Source: Zelonia costaricensis
Lineage: Eukaryota > Euglenozoa > Kinetoplastea > Trypanosomatida > Trypanosomatidae
Assembly (NCBI GenBank): GCA_030849075.1
Contig: JASAOO010003102.1
Location: 1-22,072 of the forward strand
Reading direction: 5' to 3'
Length of the DNA: 22,072 bases
Below the pieces are notes generated by a model. The model saw only the letters and a program-made list of their open reading frames with translations. It ran no database searches and was not told where the DNA came from. Positions 1-9,368 of the stretch are shown piece by piece. The number at the start of each line of letters is the position of its first letter. Position 1 is the first letter of the stretch. A program made the translations under genes and the position numbers.

Positions 1-2
1 CG

Positions 3-635
3 GTGGCGGCCCCCGCAGTGGTCCCCGGGGCCACGTTGGGGGACCCCTACGTCTCCACCGGGTCTTTTGCTTCTGCTGCCGACGACGCCCACGGGCCGCC
101 CAGTGGCACGGACCGCTCCCTTATGTCGCCGCTCCCGGCCTTCGCGTCGAGTACCTACACACGCCGCACGAGCGCCTCGCCCCGCTCGCCAAACAGCGGC
201 GCGTTGGAGGGCGATGCCGTGACGCGGGCGCTGCTGCAGCCCATCATCCCGCGCTCCCTCGATGTTGCGCTGCACACCGCCTTCGACTACCAGGCCATCA
301 CCCTCAACATGCACTACATGGACGTCCGCGTGCTGGTCTACTACTTCCACGCCAGCTACAAGATCCTCTTCCGCCCGCTGGCGGCGCCGGAGCGGCACAA
401 CATCTTCCGCCGCCTCGTGACGGCCTTTGGGGTGCCGCAGCAGGGCATCCTCGAGCACCTCGCCGCCCGCTGCGTCCTCCGCGGGTTGCAGCGCGGCATC
501 AAGGAACAGCATGCGGCAACGCACCCGCCGCAGCCGCTGAAGCAGCGCCTCCCCACCACCCTGCCGCCCGCACTGGCCGCCTTCACGGAAACCCCCAAGG
601 ACGCGGCCCTCACTCGCAAGGCGGGGAGGAAGTGA
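3..635 (+). CDS. C-terminal part of a receptor-cyclase-like protein (5' partial)
   Basis: The frame is open from the window edge to a TGA at 633-635, so this is the last roughly 210 codons of a longer gene; no start is visible. The first 75 residues are Ser/Pro/Ala/Gly-rich linker. Residues about 80-165 form a compact module containing RVLVYYF, SYKILFRPLAAPE, a basic RRL stretch, AFGVP and GILEHLAARC. The same module ends the next gene, with about 10 differences over roughly 55 aligned positions and a 40-nt identical DNA run (354-393 versus 6664-6703). The two genes are therefore tandem relatives. By analogy the missing upstream part may carry a membrane-anchored sensor and a cyclase-like domain, but this cannot be seen here. 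I suspect, without being able to check, that similar tails occur in trypanosomatid receptor-type adenylate cyclases. The tail after the module is Pro/Ala/Lys-rich. Confidence 0.8.
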   Translation: MAAPAVVPGATLGDPYVSTGSFASAADDAHGPPSGTDRSLMSPLPAFASSTYTRRTSASPRSPNSGALEGDAVTRALLQPIIPRSLDVALHTAFDYQAITLNMHYMDVRVLVYYFHASYKILFRPLAAPERHNIFRRLVTAFGVPQQGILEHLAARCVLRGLQRGIKEQHAATHPPQPLKQRLPTTLPPALAAFTETPKDAALTRKAGRK

Positions 636-682
636 CAGGTGCGGCAGGACACCGTCACGAGTCGTCTGGCTGTTCGTGTGTA

Positions 683-686
<4 letters not shown>

Positions 687-716
<30 letters not shown>
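687..716 (+). repeat. (TG)n dinucleotide tract in 3' UTR
   Basis: Nearly pure TG repeat about 50 nt after the stop of the first gene. It would appear as UG repeats in the 3' UTR. A second, shorter TG run lies at 869-884. Confidence 0.9.
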
Positions 717-718
<2 letters not shown>

Positions 719-1983
719 TCTTCGCTTCTGGTCGCTGCTTTCCTTTTTTGTTGTTGCTTTCGTCTTCGTCGGTTCGCAGCGGTGTGGTGGAGTCTGACCC
801 TCGCGTTTTTGTTCTCGCTTTCTTGTTTCCTTGTCTTGTGTGTTGGTGCGTTTATCTGTTTTGTGTTTTGTGTGTGTGTGTGTGGCTGCGAGCTGGCGCA
901 CCCAAACACGAGCCGAGTATTATGTAGTTTATCGAACTCTTTTGTTTGATTTTCTTTCTGTGTGCCTGCCTCGATCGACTCACGCAATGTGTGTGCGTGC
1001 GTATGTGGGATGTCCTGCCCACGAATGAGAGTCTTCTTTCTCTGTTTTTTTTCTTTCGTACTTTCTTGTATCAGCTTGAACTGGAGTCAACGCGCACCGC
1101 ACCGCGCACCTTCTCGCGAATCCGCCCTTCCCCTCTTCCTTTCGTCATTCCTTCCCCCCTCCCCCCTTTACCACCCCGCAGCAGGCGTGTTTGCGTGCGT
1201 GCATGTGTATTCGTGTTGATGTATCTGTGTGTGTGTGTATGTGCGCGTGTGTCTGTTCTGGCGCACGCCTATCCCGCTTCTCCCTTTCCCCTCACCCTTG
1301 CATTACTGTGCCGGGGTGTGAGGGCGTGTGCTTTGTTTTTTCTTTCCCACGCTCCTGCGACCTCGTCTTTCCTCCCCAGACTTCCGTCACGTACTGGTGT
1401 GCCGCAGAATGTGCTTGCGTGTGTGTGTCGGCTTCGGGCCGACCACGATGGCGCAGAGGTTTCACTCCACCCTTTGTGGCTGTCTGCGCTCCTCCGGTGC
1501 AGCCGTGCAGGAAGGCACGCGCCAATCAGCCCTTTTTCTTTTGGTTTTGTTCTGTGTCGCGGCGTTTTGTTGTTGTTGATGCTGATGTTTTCCCTTTTCC
1601 ACATTAAAAATGCAAAACACACACACCAAAAAAAAAACGAAGTAAAAGGCGCAGAATTGCACCCACACAAGAGGCAAAAACGCAAACGAACCCCCAACGT
1701 TCTACTTTGTTATTTTCTGTTTTCTGTTATGCGAGATGGAGAGACCGGTTCCTGAGCCGAAGTGACACCGCGTCACGGCGCGCTACGCTGCGTTACTGTT
1801 CTTTGTTTGTTTGTCTTTTCTCTTCGCTGTTATAGTAGAGACCTTTACGTGGTTTCAGTGCGCCGGCGTCGTCGCTTTTCCTTTTTGGCTTTGTTCACCG
1901 AAGGGGCGGAGCCTACCCCCGGCTCCCCTCCCCCGCCTCTCCGGCCTCCCCATCGTCCTCCCCACCCACGTCATTCTTCTTTC

Positions 1984-2007
1984 TGTTGTTGTTGTTGTTG
2001 TTGTTGT
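1984..2007 (+). repeat. (TTG)n trinucleotide tract
   Basis: Seven to eight TTG units in intergenic DNA, immediately followed by TGTGTG. It explains the poly-Val and poly-Asn strings in spurious ORFs crossing it. Confidence 0.85.
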
Positions 2008-2151
2008 GTGTGGGGGAGAGGGAGTGGGTGTCTGTGTGCAGCTCTCCCTTGTGTTTGTGTTTCCCTTCCAATGCTGCTTTCTCCGTCGCGTGTCTGGGTG
2101 CTTGCGCACTAGCGCTGCATCCCTGCTCGCCTACCAGGGCTCTCCACCTCT

Positions 2152-2181
2152 CCCCCCCCCCTCCCCTCCCCTCCCCTCCCC
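2152..2181 (+). repeat. (CTCCC)n polypyrimidine repeat
   Basis: A C-run followed by about four CTCCC units. A (CT)n block lies at about 2250-2270. These are pyrimidine-rich on the transcribed strand, as in trypanosomatid spacers where such tracts guide trans-splicing. No nearby ORF is convincing, so this is probably not a functional acceptor for a gene. Confidence 0.8.
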
Positions 2182-2530
2182 GCGTTTGTGTGGTGCCGTC
2201 CTGGTATGCGCCGAACTGCCGCCGCATCTCCTTCGTGTACTCTATCTCCTCCTCTCTCTCTCTCTCTCTGAGAAGCTTGTGTTTGCCAGCGGTCTTGCCT
2301 TGGAGCGGCCAGCGCCTCCCCTCCCCGGATGATATTTGTTTCATGTTAGTGATGTCGCAAGGTGATGGTGCTCTGCCCATCCCCCATCCCCCCCCTCCCC
2401 CACCCTCCGACTCTTTTGTGGTGTTTCCGCGGCTTGTCAGCGTGAGTCGCACGGCGGCAGCGCGGCCCTGCACATCCTCCTTTCCGCGGTTTGTTTTCGC
2501 GGCATAGGTGAGCGTATGTGTATGCGAGAG

Positions 2531-2532
<2 letters not shown>

Positions 2533-2560
<28 letters not shown>
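2533..2560 (+). repeat. (GT)n dinucleotide tract
   Basis: About 14 GT units, continuing as imperfect GT to about 2575. It lies in the spacer. Confidence 0.9.
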
Positions 2561-2566
<6 letters not shown>

Positions 2567-3349
2567 GTGTCTGTGTGCCGCGTGGTGCTCGTGTCATTTC
2601 TCTCCTCTGTCAAGGAGCCTCACTCGTGCTCGGGTTGCGGCATTTTCTTTGGTAGAATCGAATCGAGGCGACGCGACGAGGGGGCGGGGGGCGGGCGTAG
2701 CGGGAGTCGTCCATCTGAAAACATCGCACAAAACACAACAAAAGTAAAATGGAAATAAATAAGCGAGTCGTGCAGAAGAAAAAGAAAAGAAGAAACGCGA
2801 GAACGCGCCAATGAGCTGGCCCTCGACGCACACACCCACCCACACACCCACCGCCCACCAAAGGGTTTTGGGTAGAATGCGTGGAAGGGAGATGTGGAGC
2901 CGCGGCTGTGCCCTTCTTGTTTTTTTTTTCAGTTTCGCCTCGCCGCGCACGTCGCGACGCACGAAGCACGGCCTATGGAGGTGCACGCAGAGTCGCCCCT
3001 GCGACGCTGCGATGTTGATGGAAGTCGTTGGGGCTGCACCTACACCTCCTTCGGTGTCAACCTTAAAGTGGAAAAGTCCCTCCCTCCCTCGCCTTTCGGA
3101 CTCTCTCACCTCTGCCTCCTCCTCTCTCCTCCCTCACTCTCCCTCGCCGCTGTCTCACGTCAGCTGCGCTCCCCACCACCACCCCTTCCTCTACTCCCAC
3201 TTGACACGTGTGTAGCCTCACGTTTACTTGGTGTGTTGCACGTGTCCTGTGTGTGCTTGTCCGAGCTCGCCACCGTTCTCCGACTCCACCCCTCTCCCCA
3301 CCCCTAGTTCCGTTTAGGGTCCCGGGCAGTGCACACCGTGCAGCACAAA

Positions 3350-3385
3350 CGCTTCTCTCTCTCTCTTTTTCTCTCTCTGCTTTAG
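3350..3385 (+). promoter_or_regulatory. Candidate spliced-leader acceptor for the CHASE/cyclase-like gene
   Basis: An almost pure C/T tract runs from about 3350 and ends in TTTAG, with the AG at 3384-3385. This is the classic polypyrimidine-AG layout of trypanosomatid trans-splice acceptors. It lies about 315 nt before the first codon visible after the assembly join. The exact site cannot be proven without RNA reads carrying the mini-exon. Confidence 0.45.
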
Positions 3386-3630
3386 CACGTACGGTGGCGC
3401 CTCTCCGTCTTCTCTGGTTTGCTGTTGTGTTTCTCGAGACAACCCACCACGTAGGTGTTTGTGTTGTGTGCGCCGTCGTGTGTGAGTCTCTCGCTCTCTG
3501 CCTTCATCTGATCACCCCCTCCTTCCCTCCTCCCTCCCCCCGCTCCACCTCGCACCTTCTTCGTTTTCTTTCCAAGTATACACACGAGCAAGGGCCTCTC
3601 TCTCTACGCGTGTGCCTCGGCACTGAAAGA

Positions 3631-3664
3631 AACACACACACACACACACGTACACACCCCTGCC

Positions 3665-3696
<32 letters not shown>

Positions 3697-3699
3697 AGC
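3631..3699 (+). repeat. (CA)n tract plus C30 homopolymer at an assembly join
   Basis: (AC)n at 3631-3649 is followed by an uninterrupted run of 30 C at 3667-3696, then AGC and the ambiguous base N at 3700. The three bases before N (AGC) are repeated directly after it. The block probably broke the assembly and hides the true start of the downstream gene. Confidence 0.9.
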
Positions 3700-6600
3700 N
3701 AGCGCTATCGCGTCTACCTCATCATCCTTGCCGTCTGGGTCGCCTTCCTGCTCATCCTCATCACTGTCCTGACGCCGATGCTGGTGCTGCAGCGGCAGGA
3801 CAACGACGTCGAGTGGGCCCACCGCGACGACGAGTCGACGCTGGCGAACAACTTCACGACGCAGTTCCGCGATGCCATTCTCGGCGCCATCTCAGCCGTG
3901 TACGGCGTCGAGGGCTACATCATGGGCGAGATGAAGTCGCTGCCCCAGCTCAACGCCACCCCGGCCAAGCGTGTGGCCGGGCAGTACTTCCCCACCTTCA
4001 ACAGCTACGCCGCGCTCGTCGCGTCGTCGTCGCCGAACATCGGCCTCTTTCTGACAGCGCCGGGTGGTGTGTTGCTGCAGGCGTACCCGCTCTACGCTGA
4101 GAAGGGGATGGGGGGCTGGGACTTGCTCAACTCCACGAACTTTGGCATGAACTACTCGGTCGCCGACCCCGCCGGGGCCGGCCGCGTCAGTCCGTACGAG
4201 ACGATCCGCACGGGCGCGCTGGCGCTGACGGGGCCGTACTACAGCCCGGGCTTCATCGACCTGATCGGGGACAGCAGTTCGGGCGCGGCGTCTGACGAGT
4301 GGTGGGTCGACCTGCGCCAGCCCATCTACAACGCGACCACGACGGCGGACATCTCCAACACGACCTTTTGGGGCTTCGCCGCGGTCGCGCTCAGCGTGGA
4401 TGGCCTCATGCGCTCCAAGGGCTTCCCGGTCGCGATGGATGCGAGTCAGATGGCGTACGTGGTGTACACCATCCCCAATTCGACCACCGGCGCGTGCAGC
4501 ATCATCATGGCCTCGGAGTCCTTTGGCACCGACCCCGACTGCAACTCTGCTCCGCTCCAAGATTTCATCAACGACGCGACGACGCGCGATGTGCTGAAGG
4601 AGCAGCTCTCGTGGAAGATCGCCCTGAAGAGCACGCAGCGGGTGAACAAGCTGACGGACCAGGTGCGCAACGCCATCGTCATCTCCTCCGTCGTCGGCGT
4701 CGTGGTGCTCTTCATTGTGTGCGTGTTCCTGATTGTGCGCTGCACGCAGGTGTACGACGGCACGGTGCACGCCCCCAAGGTGGCGCCCTTCGCGATGCTC
4801 ACGATCGGGCCGTGCCGCGGCGAGGAGCTCTGGGACCTCGCCTCGGACCAGATGGTCGAGGTGACGGAGCGGCTCGGGCAGGTGCTCGCGCGGCAGATGG
4901 TGCGCTACCGCGCCTACCAGATTCAGCAGGTGCACCCCCTCACCACGTCTTACGTCACGCGCAGCGTCAGCAGCGCCGTGCAGATGGCCTTCGCGACGAT
5001 CGAGGAACTCTACAGCAGTCCCATCGACGACCCGCTGCGCCGCCTCCTCGGCGATGAGGGCAGCCTGCTGCTGTCCTACGCCGTGCACTGGTGCACGGAT
5101 GCCGCCGTGCGGGTCGAGGCGATGGGCGGCGGCTTCCGCTACGAGGGCCCCGACGTGGTCTACGGTGGCCGCATGTGGGTCTTCGCCGGGCCTAACGTGG
5201 TGACGGTGTCGCCGGCCGCCCTGTCCAGCACCGCGCGCATGCCGCACATCAAGAGCAAGCTCTTCGACTCCGTCTTCCTGCGCGGCGTCACGACCCGGCA
5301 GGACCTCTACGTGGTCACCGACACGACGAACCACCGGCTGAAGGAGGCCGAGGCCTTCGCGGCGGACCAGGTGCGGCGGGCCCGTCAGGCCCAGCTGCAG
5401 TACGCAGCGGACAAGGAGGGCGAGGGCAGCAGCGACTACGCCACCCGCGACCGGCTGCTCACCACGTTCCCGCGCAACGGCTACGAGGGCAGCAGCGACC
5501 TCGCCGGGGCATCGCTGCTGCAGCGCGGTGGAGCGAGTGGCAGCGAGGGGGGCGCCGTGGCCTTGCGCGGGGCGCGCAAGGACGGCGCGGGTGCCAACTT
5601 CAGCGGTGGCGGTGGTGGTGTCATGGGCGGCAGCAGCAACAACAACGGCTCAGGCTTCGGGGCCCACACGGCCATCGTCGTGCCATCGTCCACGCCGGTG
5701 TTGGACGGGGCGGTGAAGCCGCAGCCGGTGTCGTCCCAGGGCGTCGTGGATGGCACGGTGCCCACGACCGCCTCGATGGAGCTGCAGCGCCGCATGGTGC
5801 GCCGCCCCGCAAAGCAGCAGCGCGGGGCCACGAACGTGATCTCGGTGTCGTCCACCTCGTCCTCCAGCGCCGCGGCGCCGGTGAACGGGGGCCGGGCGGA
5901 CCGTGAGGTCGAGATGGCAGCGGTGGAGCAGCCGGTGAGCAACGCCGCGGCGCGGGGCTACGCGTCGAACTCCGTCAGCGTGCACACCCCACCCTCGCCG
6001 TCGTCCCTGTACTACCAGCAACAGGCGCAGGCACCCGCGACCTCGACATCGAACTCGTCGTCTGCGACGAGCATGGCGGTGCGCCCGCGTCGGGTGCAGG
6101 TGAACGGTGGCAGCGCCGGGGCCGGCGGGGTAGGCGGCAGCAGCAACGGCAGCTGTGCGGCGGCCGCCAACGCGGTGCGGCACCCAGACCTGCTGCCGAG
6201 CAACCCGTTTGTAGTCGTGCCACCTTCTGCCAAGGTGGTGGCCGCGGCGCACGGCTTGGTGGGCGGCTCGGAGCTCGTCCTGGGCGGTGCAAGCGGCATG
6301 GCCTCGACGCCGTCGGCCGGGTCTGAGGAGTCGAACCTCGTCCGCCGCGCGGGCAACATCATGCCCACCTCCGTCTACGACAACCCGCTGGCGCACGACA
6401 TGAACCTCGCGGCGGCGGCGGCCGCCGCCAAGGCAAGCGCGCTGAACGGGACACTGGTGGCGTGTACGTCGTACAATTCGGAGGGCAACCACACGGCGCC
6501 CAACAGTGCCCCGGTGCTGGACCACTTCAGCAGCGACCTGCTCCTTCGCCCTGCCATCTCGTCGCAGTCGGACATGTTGCTCCGCACCGTCTTCGACCGC

Positions 6601-6951
6601 CAGGCGGTGGCCCTCGACGTCAGCTACGACTCGGTGCGTGTGCTTGTCTACTACTTCTACTCGAGCTACAAGATCCTCTTCCGCCCGCTGGCGGCGCCGG
6701 AGCTGCACAACATCTACCGCCGCCTCATGGCCGCCTTCGGCGTGCCGCATCAGGGCATCCTCGAGCACCTCGCGGCCCGCTGCGCCATCCGCTTTCTCCA
6801 GCGCCACGAGGAAACGCAGACGCTCTTGTGGGATCAACAGCACCGCCTGCAGGCGCACGCCCGCACGACGAGCGCCGGCGCGCACACGAACACGACGACG
6901 TCTGCCTCCGTGTCCGTCTCCGACGACGCCGGTAACAGCATATCCGCGTAG
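3700..6951 (+). CDS. CHASE-domain membrane receptor with degenerate class III cyclase-like domain (5' incomplete)
   Basis: Residues are numbered from the N-containing codon at 3700; the stop is TAG at 6949-6951. A TM helix at about 5-30 is followed by a roughly 295-residue loop with seven N-glycosylation sequons (e.g. NFT, NST, NYS, NTT) and two Cys, then a TM helix at about 325-348. The loop resembles CHASE ligand-binding domains: GWDLL, a conserved TGPYYS-like turn, a PIYN strand and GFAAVALSVDGLM. Residues about 360-520 align in order with trypanosomatid adenylyl cyclase catalytic domains, but TIGPC stands where FTDIE is expected and VHPLT where VGDS is expected, so both metal aspartates are gone. 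Then follow a Ser/Gly/Ala linker (about 560-940) and the tail module shared with the upstream gene (about 942-1037). The role is inferred to be a surface sensor or pseudocyclase. The start codon is missing; the first internal ATG (3778-3780 region) falls inside TM1, and there is no ATG for about 680 nt upstream. Confidence 0.8.
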   Translation, partial: XRYRVYLIILAVWVAFLLILITVLTPMLVLQRQDNDVEWAHRDDESTLANNFTTQFRDAILGAISAVYGVEGYIMGEMKSLPQLNATPAKRVAGQYFPTFNSYAALVASSSPNIGLFLTAPGGVLLQAYPLYAEKGMGGWDLLNSTNFGMNYSVADPAGAGRVSPYETIRTGALALTGPYYSPGFIDLIGDSSSGAASDEWWVDLRQPIYNATTTADISNTTFWGFAAVALSVDGLMRSKGFPVAMDASQMAYVVYTIPNSTTGACSIIMASESFGTDPDCNSAPLQDFINDATTRDVLKEQLSWKIALKSTQRVNKLTDQVRNAIVISSVVGVVVLFIVCVFLIVRCTQVYDGTVHAPKVAPFAMLTIGPCRGEELWDLASDQMVEVTERLGQVLARQMVRYRAYQIQQVHPLTTSYVTRSVSSAVQMAFATIEELYSSPIDDPLRRLLGDEGSLLLSYAVHWCTDAAVRVEAMGGGFRYEGPDVVYGGRMWVFAGPNVVTVSPAALSSTARMPHIKSKLFDSVFLRGVTTRQDLYVVTDTTNHRLKEAEAFAADQVRRARQAQLQYAADKEGEGSSDYATRDRLLTTFPRNGYEGSSDLAGASLLQRGGASGSEGGAVALRGARKDGAGANFSGGGGGVMGGSSNNNGSGFGAHTAIVVPSSTPVLDGAVKPQPVSSQGVVDGTVPTTASMELQRRMVRRPAKQQRGATNVISVSSTSSSSAAAPVNGGRADREVEMAAVEQPVSNAAARGYASNSVSVHTPPSPSSLYYQQQAQAPATSTSNSSSATSMAVRPRRVQVNGGSAGAGGVGGSSNGSCAAAANAVRHPDLLPSNPFVVVPPSAKVVAAAHGLVGGSELVLGGASGMASTPSAGSEESNLVRRAGNIMPTSVYDNPLAHDMNLAAAAAAAKASALNGTLVACTSYNSEGNHTAPNSAPVLDHFSSDLLLRPAISSQSDMLLRTVFDRQAVALDVSYDSVRVLVYYFYSSYKILFRPLAAPELHNIYRRLMAAFGVPHQGILEHLAARCAIRFLQRHEETQTLLWDQQHRLQAHARTTSAGAHTNTTTSASVSVSDDAGNSISA

Positions 6952-7250
6952 CGGTGACAACAGGGGGGAAAGAGGGGGGAAGAAGGCACCCACATTGAAG
7001 CGGGAGATGTGCTGAGGAGGGTACGGAAGACGTTGGGCAGGTTGCGCGCGGCCCCCTCGTACGTTCTTCTTCTTTCCCGACTCACGTGTTGTACATAACC
7101 CGATCTTCTCCCCCCCCCCCCGCTTCTCTTTGTTGTTGCTGCTGTCGCTGATTTGATGTGCTCCGCTCCGCTACTACTTGATTGACAGGCTCTCTCTCTT
7201 CGGGTTCGCCAAAGTCCCTCTTCCTCTTCCTCTCTTGCGTATGCGGGGCT

Positions 7251-7299
7251 TGTGCGTGTGTATGTGTGTCTGTGTGTGTGTGTGTATGCGTGTGTGTGT
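7251..7299 (+). repeat. Imperfect (TG)n tract in 3' UTR
   Basis: TG-rich stretch interrupted by TATG and CTG, about 300 nt after the stop of the CHASE/cyclase-like gene. An (AC)n tract on the same strand follows at 7347-7364, only about 48 nt away, so the transcript could fold a UG/CA stem here. Confidence 0.85.
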
Positions 7300-7663
7300 C
7301 GGTGGGTGGCTGCCCTCTCTCGCTCTCTGTTTAGAAGCCAAGCCAGACACACACACACACACACGCGAGAAACTAAGTCTTCCCCCCAAAAAAAAGAGGA
7401 AAAGGGGAAAAGACAATGAAAACGGCATTGTGCACCATCATCGTGCTCTGACTTGTTTTCTTTTTTTTCTGCGTGGCGATGCTGTTTTGGTTGTTGGACG
7501 GGGGGTGGAAGGGGGGCTGGGCACATTCTCTCTTGTTTCTTCTTCTTGTTGGTCGATGGGATTGCCTCCGTGCGCCTGCGTCCTGATCCTTGTCCTGGCC
7601 CCTCCTCCTTTGTGTGCCTTGCTCCCCCCCCCCCCACCCGCCTTCTCCCTCTTTAGCTGCGCT

Positions 7664-7665
<2 letters not shown>

Positions 7666-7700
<35 letters not shown>
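7666..7700 (+). repeat. (TG)n tract
   Basis: 35 nt of uninterrupted TG, continuing imperfectly to about 7745. It is preceded by a run of 12 C at 7624-7635. Confidence 0.9.
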
Positions 7701-7701
<1 letters not shown>

Positions 7702-8218
7702 TGTGTGTGAATGTGTCTGTGTGTCTATGTGTGCGTCGATATGTGCGTCAGCAGCCTAAGCTGTTTCGCTTTTACCTCCTTTACACGTCTACTCGTCTTC
7801 TTTCTCGTGTCAACGCTTTGCGTGCTACCACTCCCCACGCTGTGCGGGTGGGTGTGTTCTTCCCCATCTCCTTTGTCTTGACTGCGTCCACACTGATGCA
7901 CCCTTCCATTGGCTCAAGTCTGTGCGCTCTGCCGTCATGCGTGCTTGCCAAACTCCTCCGCTCCGCTCCACCTCCCTATCTCCCGCTTATGCGGCCTCCC
8001 TTCGTAGTCTCACTTCTCACCCCTCTCTCCCTCGATACTGCGCTCTGTCTGTTCGCTGTATCTAGCTTCACCACGTGTGTTGAGTTTGCCTCGTTTGCCT
8101 TTTTTTTCGCTTCCCTTTTCTCACGCGGCTGATGCACCCGTGCCTCCCCCCCCACCCCCTCCCCCCTGACGTGGACGCGCAGGAGGGTGGCCGGCATGTT
8201 TGCTCGTTTGCATCTTAG

Positions 8219-8248
8219 GTGTGTGTGTTTGTGTGTGTGTGTGTGTGT
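8219..8248 (+). repeat. (GT)n tract
   Basis: GT repeat with one TTT interruption. Imperfect CA-rich DNA follows at about 8275-8302. Confidence 0.85.
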
Positions 8249-8524
8249 CGTGGTGCGTGCTGAACACGAATGCACGCACACAGATGCACACAGACATGCA
8301 CGCCGATAGCCTAACTCAAAGTGGTCCCGCAACAAGGGGCCGGGGTGTGGTTCAGTCACTCACCCGCCACTTCCCCCACACCCCTCCCCATCCGCCCCCC
8401 CCCCTCGCCTCGTTCTCCCTGGTGGTTGTCTGCGTCGCGGTGTCGTGGGCACGTGCCCCCCACCGTTTCTTCCCTTCTGTTTCCCCTGTGTGCCCCTCGT
8501 TGAACTTCCTGCCTTTTTTTTTTC

Positions 8525-8543
8525 TGTGTGTGTGTGTGTGTCG

Positions 8544-8570
<27 letters not shown>
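8525..8570 (+). repeat. (TG)n tract
   Basis: 46 nt of TG with a single TCGG interruption. It is the last TG tract before the unknown gene at 9607. Confidence 0.9.
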
Positions 8571-8574
<4 letters not shown>

Positions 8575-9368
8575 TTCCCTTCTCCACTCGTTTTTCACGC
8601 CCATGTATTTGTTTTTTGAACGGTTGACGTGATATGCTTGAACAGCTGCCGACTGCAACGTCCTCCTCCTCCCCCTCCCCCCCCTTCTCTTCGTATTACC
8701 AGCCGCAGCCTCCGAATGTCGCGCGAGGTGCCCCCCTGCTGAAGGGCCGCCGCTGCCTTCCTTCTCACACCCCCTCCCCCTCCCACTCCCCCCCCCCCCC
8801 GATCCGCCTTGCGGGACCGTGCATGTAGCCTCTTGCACCCCCTCGCCATAATTAGCGGCATGGCGACGAAAGGGTAAGACAGTGGGGAAGGAGCTGAGGT
8901 GGTGTGTGATGCCAGGCGTGTAGCGGCGACCCACCTCCTGTGCCGCCCACACACGTACGCGGGCACCTCCGCTACGTCCAAACACATTTTATATCCACGT
9001 GCCATGCCCCGCACACTGACACGCACCACAAACGACCTAACTCCTGCGCTACAGTGCCTGACACAAACGCAAGGAAGCGTAGAAATAAAAAAAAGGAGCA
9101 GCGGTGTCTCCCCGCTTCCACCGCCCCGGCCCCCCCCCCCGCGCCTGCCCCCGTTGGACTTGACGGCGCCGGTACACACAAGTTGATGCACGATTCGCTT
9201 CCCGTGCACAACACCACACACAGACACACGCTCATGGAACCCGAGTGCACCATCAGCACGCACGTGAGTCGGTGTCGTGTGCGCTGGAGAACGCGACGAC
9301 TCTCTGTGTCTGTTTTTTAAACGCGGAGGAGGAGGAGCGCACCGGTGTGATGGTTGACGGCGCGATTC

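Larger units (their letters stand above)
636..3699. other. Intergenic region between the two related genes
   Basis: About 3 kb with no coding-like ORF; open frames here translate into Cys/Val, His/Thr or Pro/Ser low-complexity strings. It holds (TG)n tracts in the first 2.6 kb, a (TTG)n tract, a (CTCCC)n/(CT)n block, A-rich stretches near 1605-1640 and 2720-2800, then pyrimidine-rich DNA and a (CA)n plus poly-C block against the assembly join at 3700. This fits the 3' UTR of the first gene followed by the spacer and 5' leader of the second. No ATG occurs on the + strand from about 3020 to 3700. Confidence 0.75.

Noticed and set aside
946..1755. 269-codon + strand frame in the first spacer
   Set aside because: Translates TG repeats and pyrimidine runs into Cys/Val/Phe/Pro strings; composition unlike the real genes.
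3208..3699. Upstream extension of the CHASE gene frame
   Set aside because: Starts with GTG, reads pyrimidine-rich spacer, CA repeat and poly-C, and its phase across the N is meaningless.
3892..5334. 480-codon open frame on the - strand opposite the CHASE/cyclase-like gene
   Set aside because: Arg/His/Val-rich translation mirrored from GC-rich third positions of the + strand gene; no motif, and direction opposite to all real genes.
7251..8570. Repeated TG tracts considered as a CRISPR-like or satellite array
   Set aside because: No constant spacer length or longer repeat unit; ordinary dinucleotide microsatellites.
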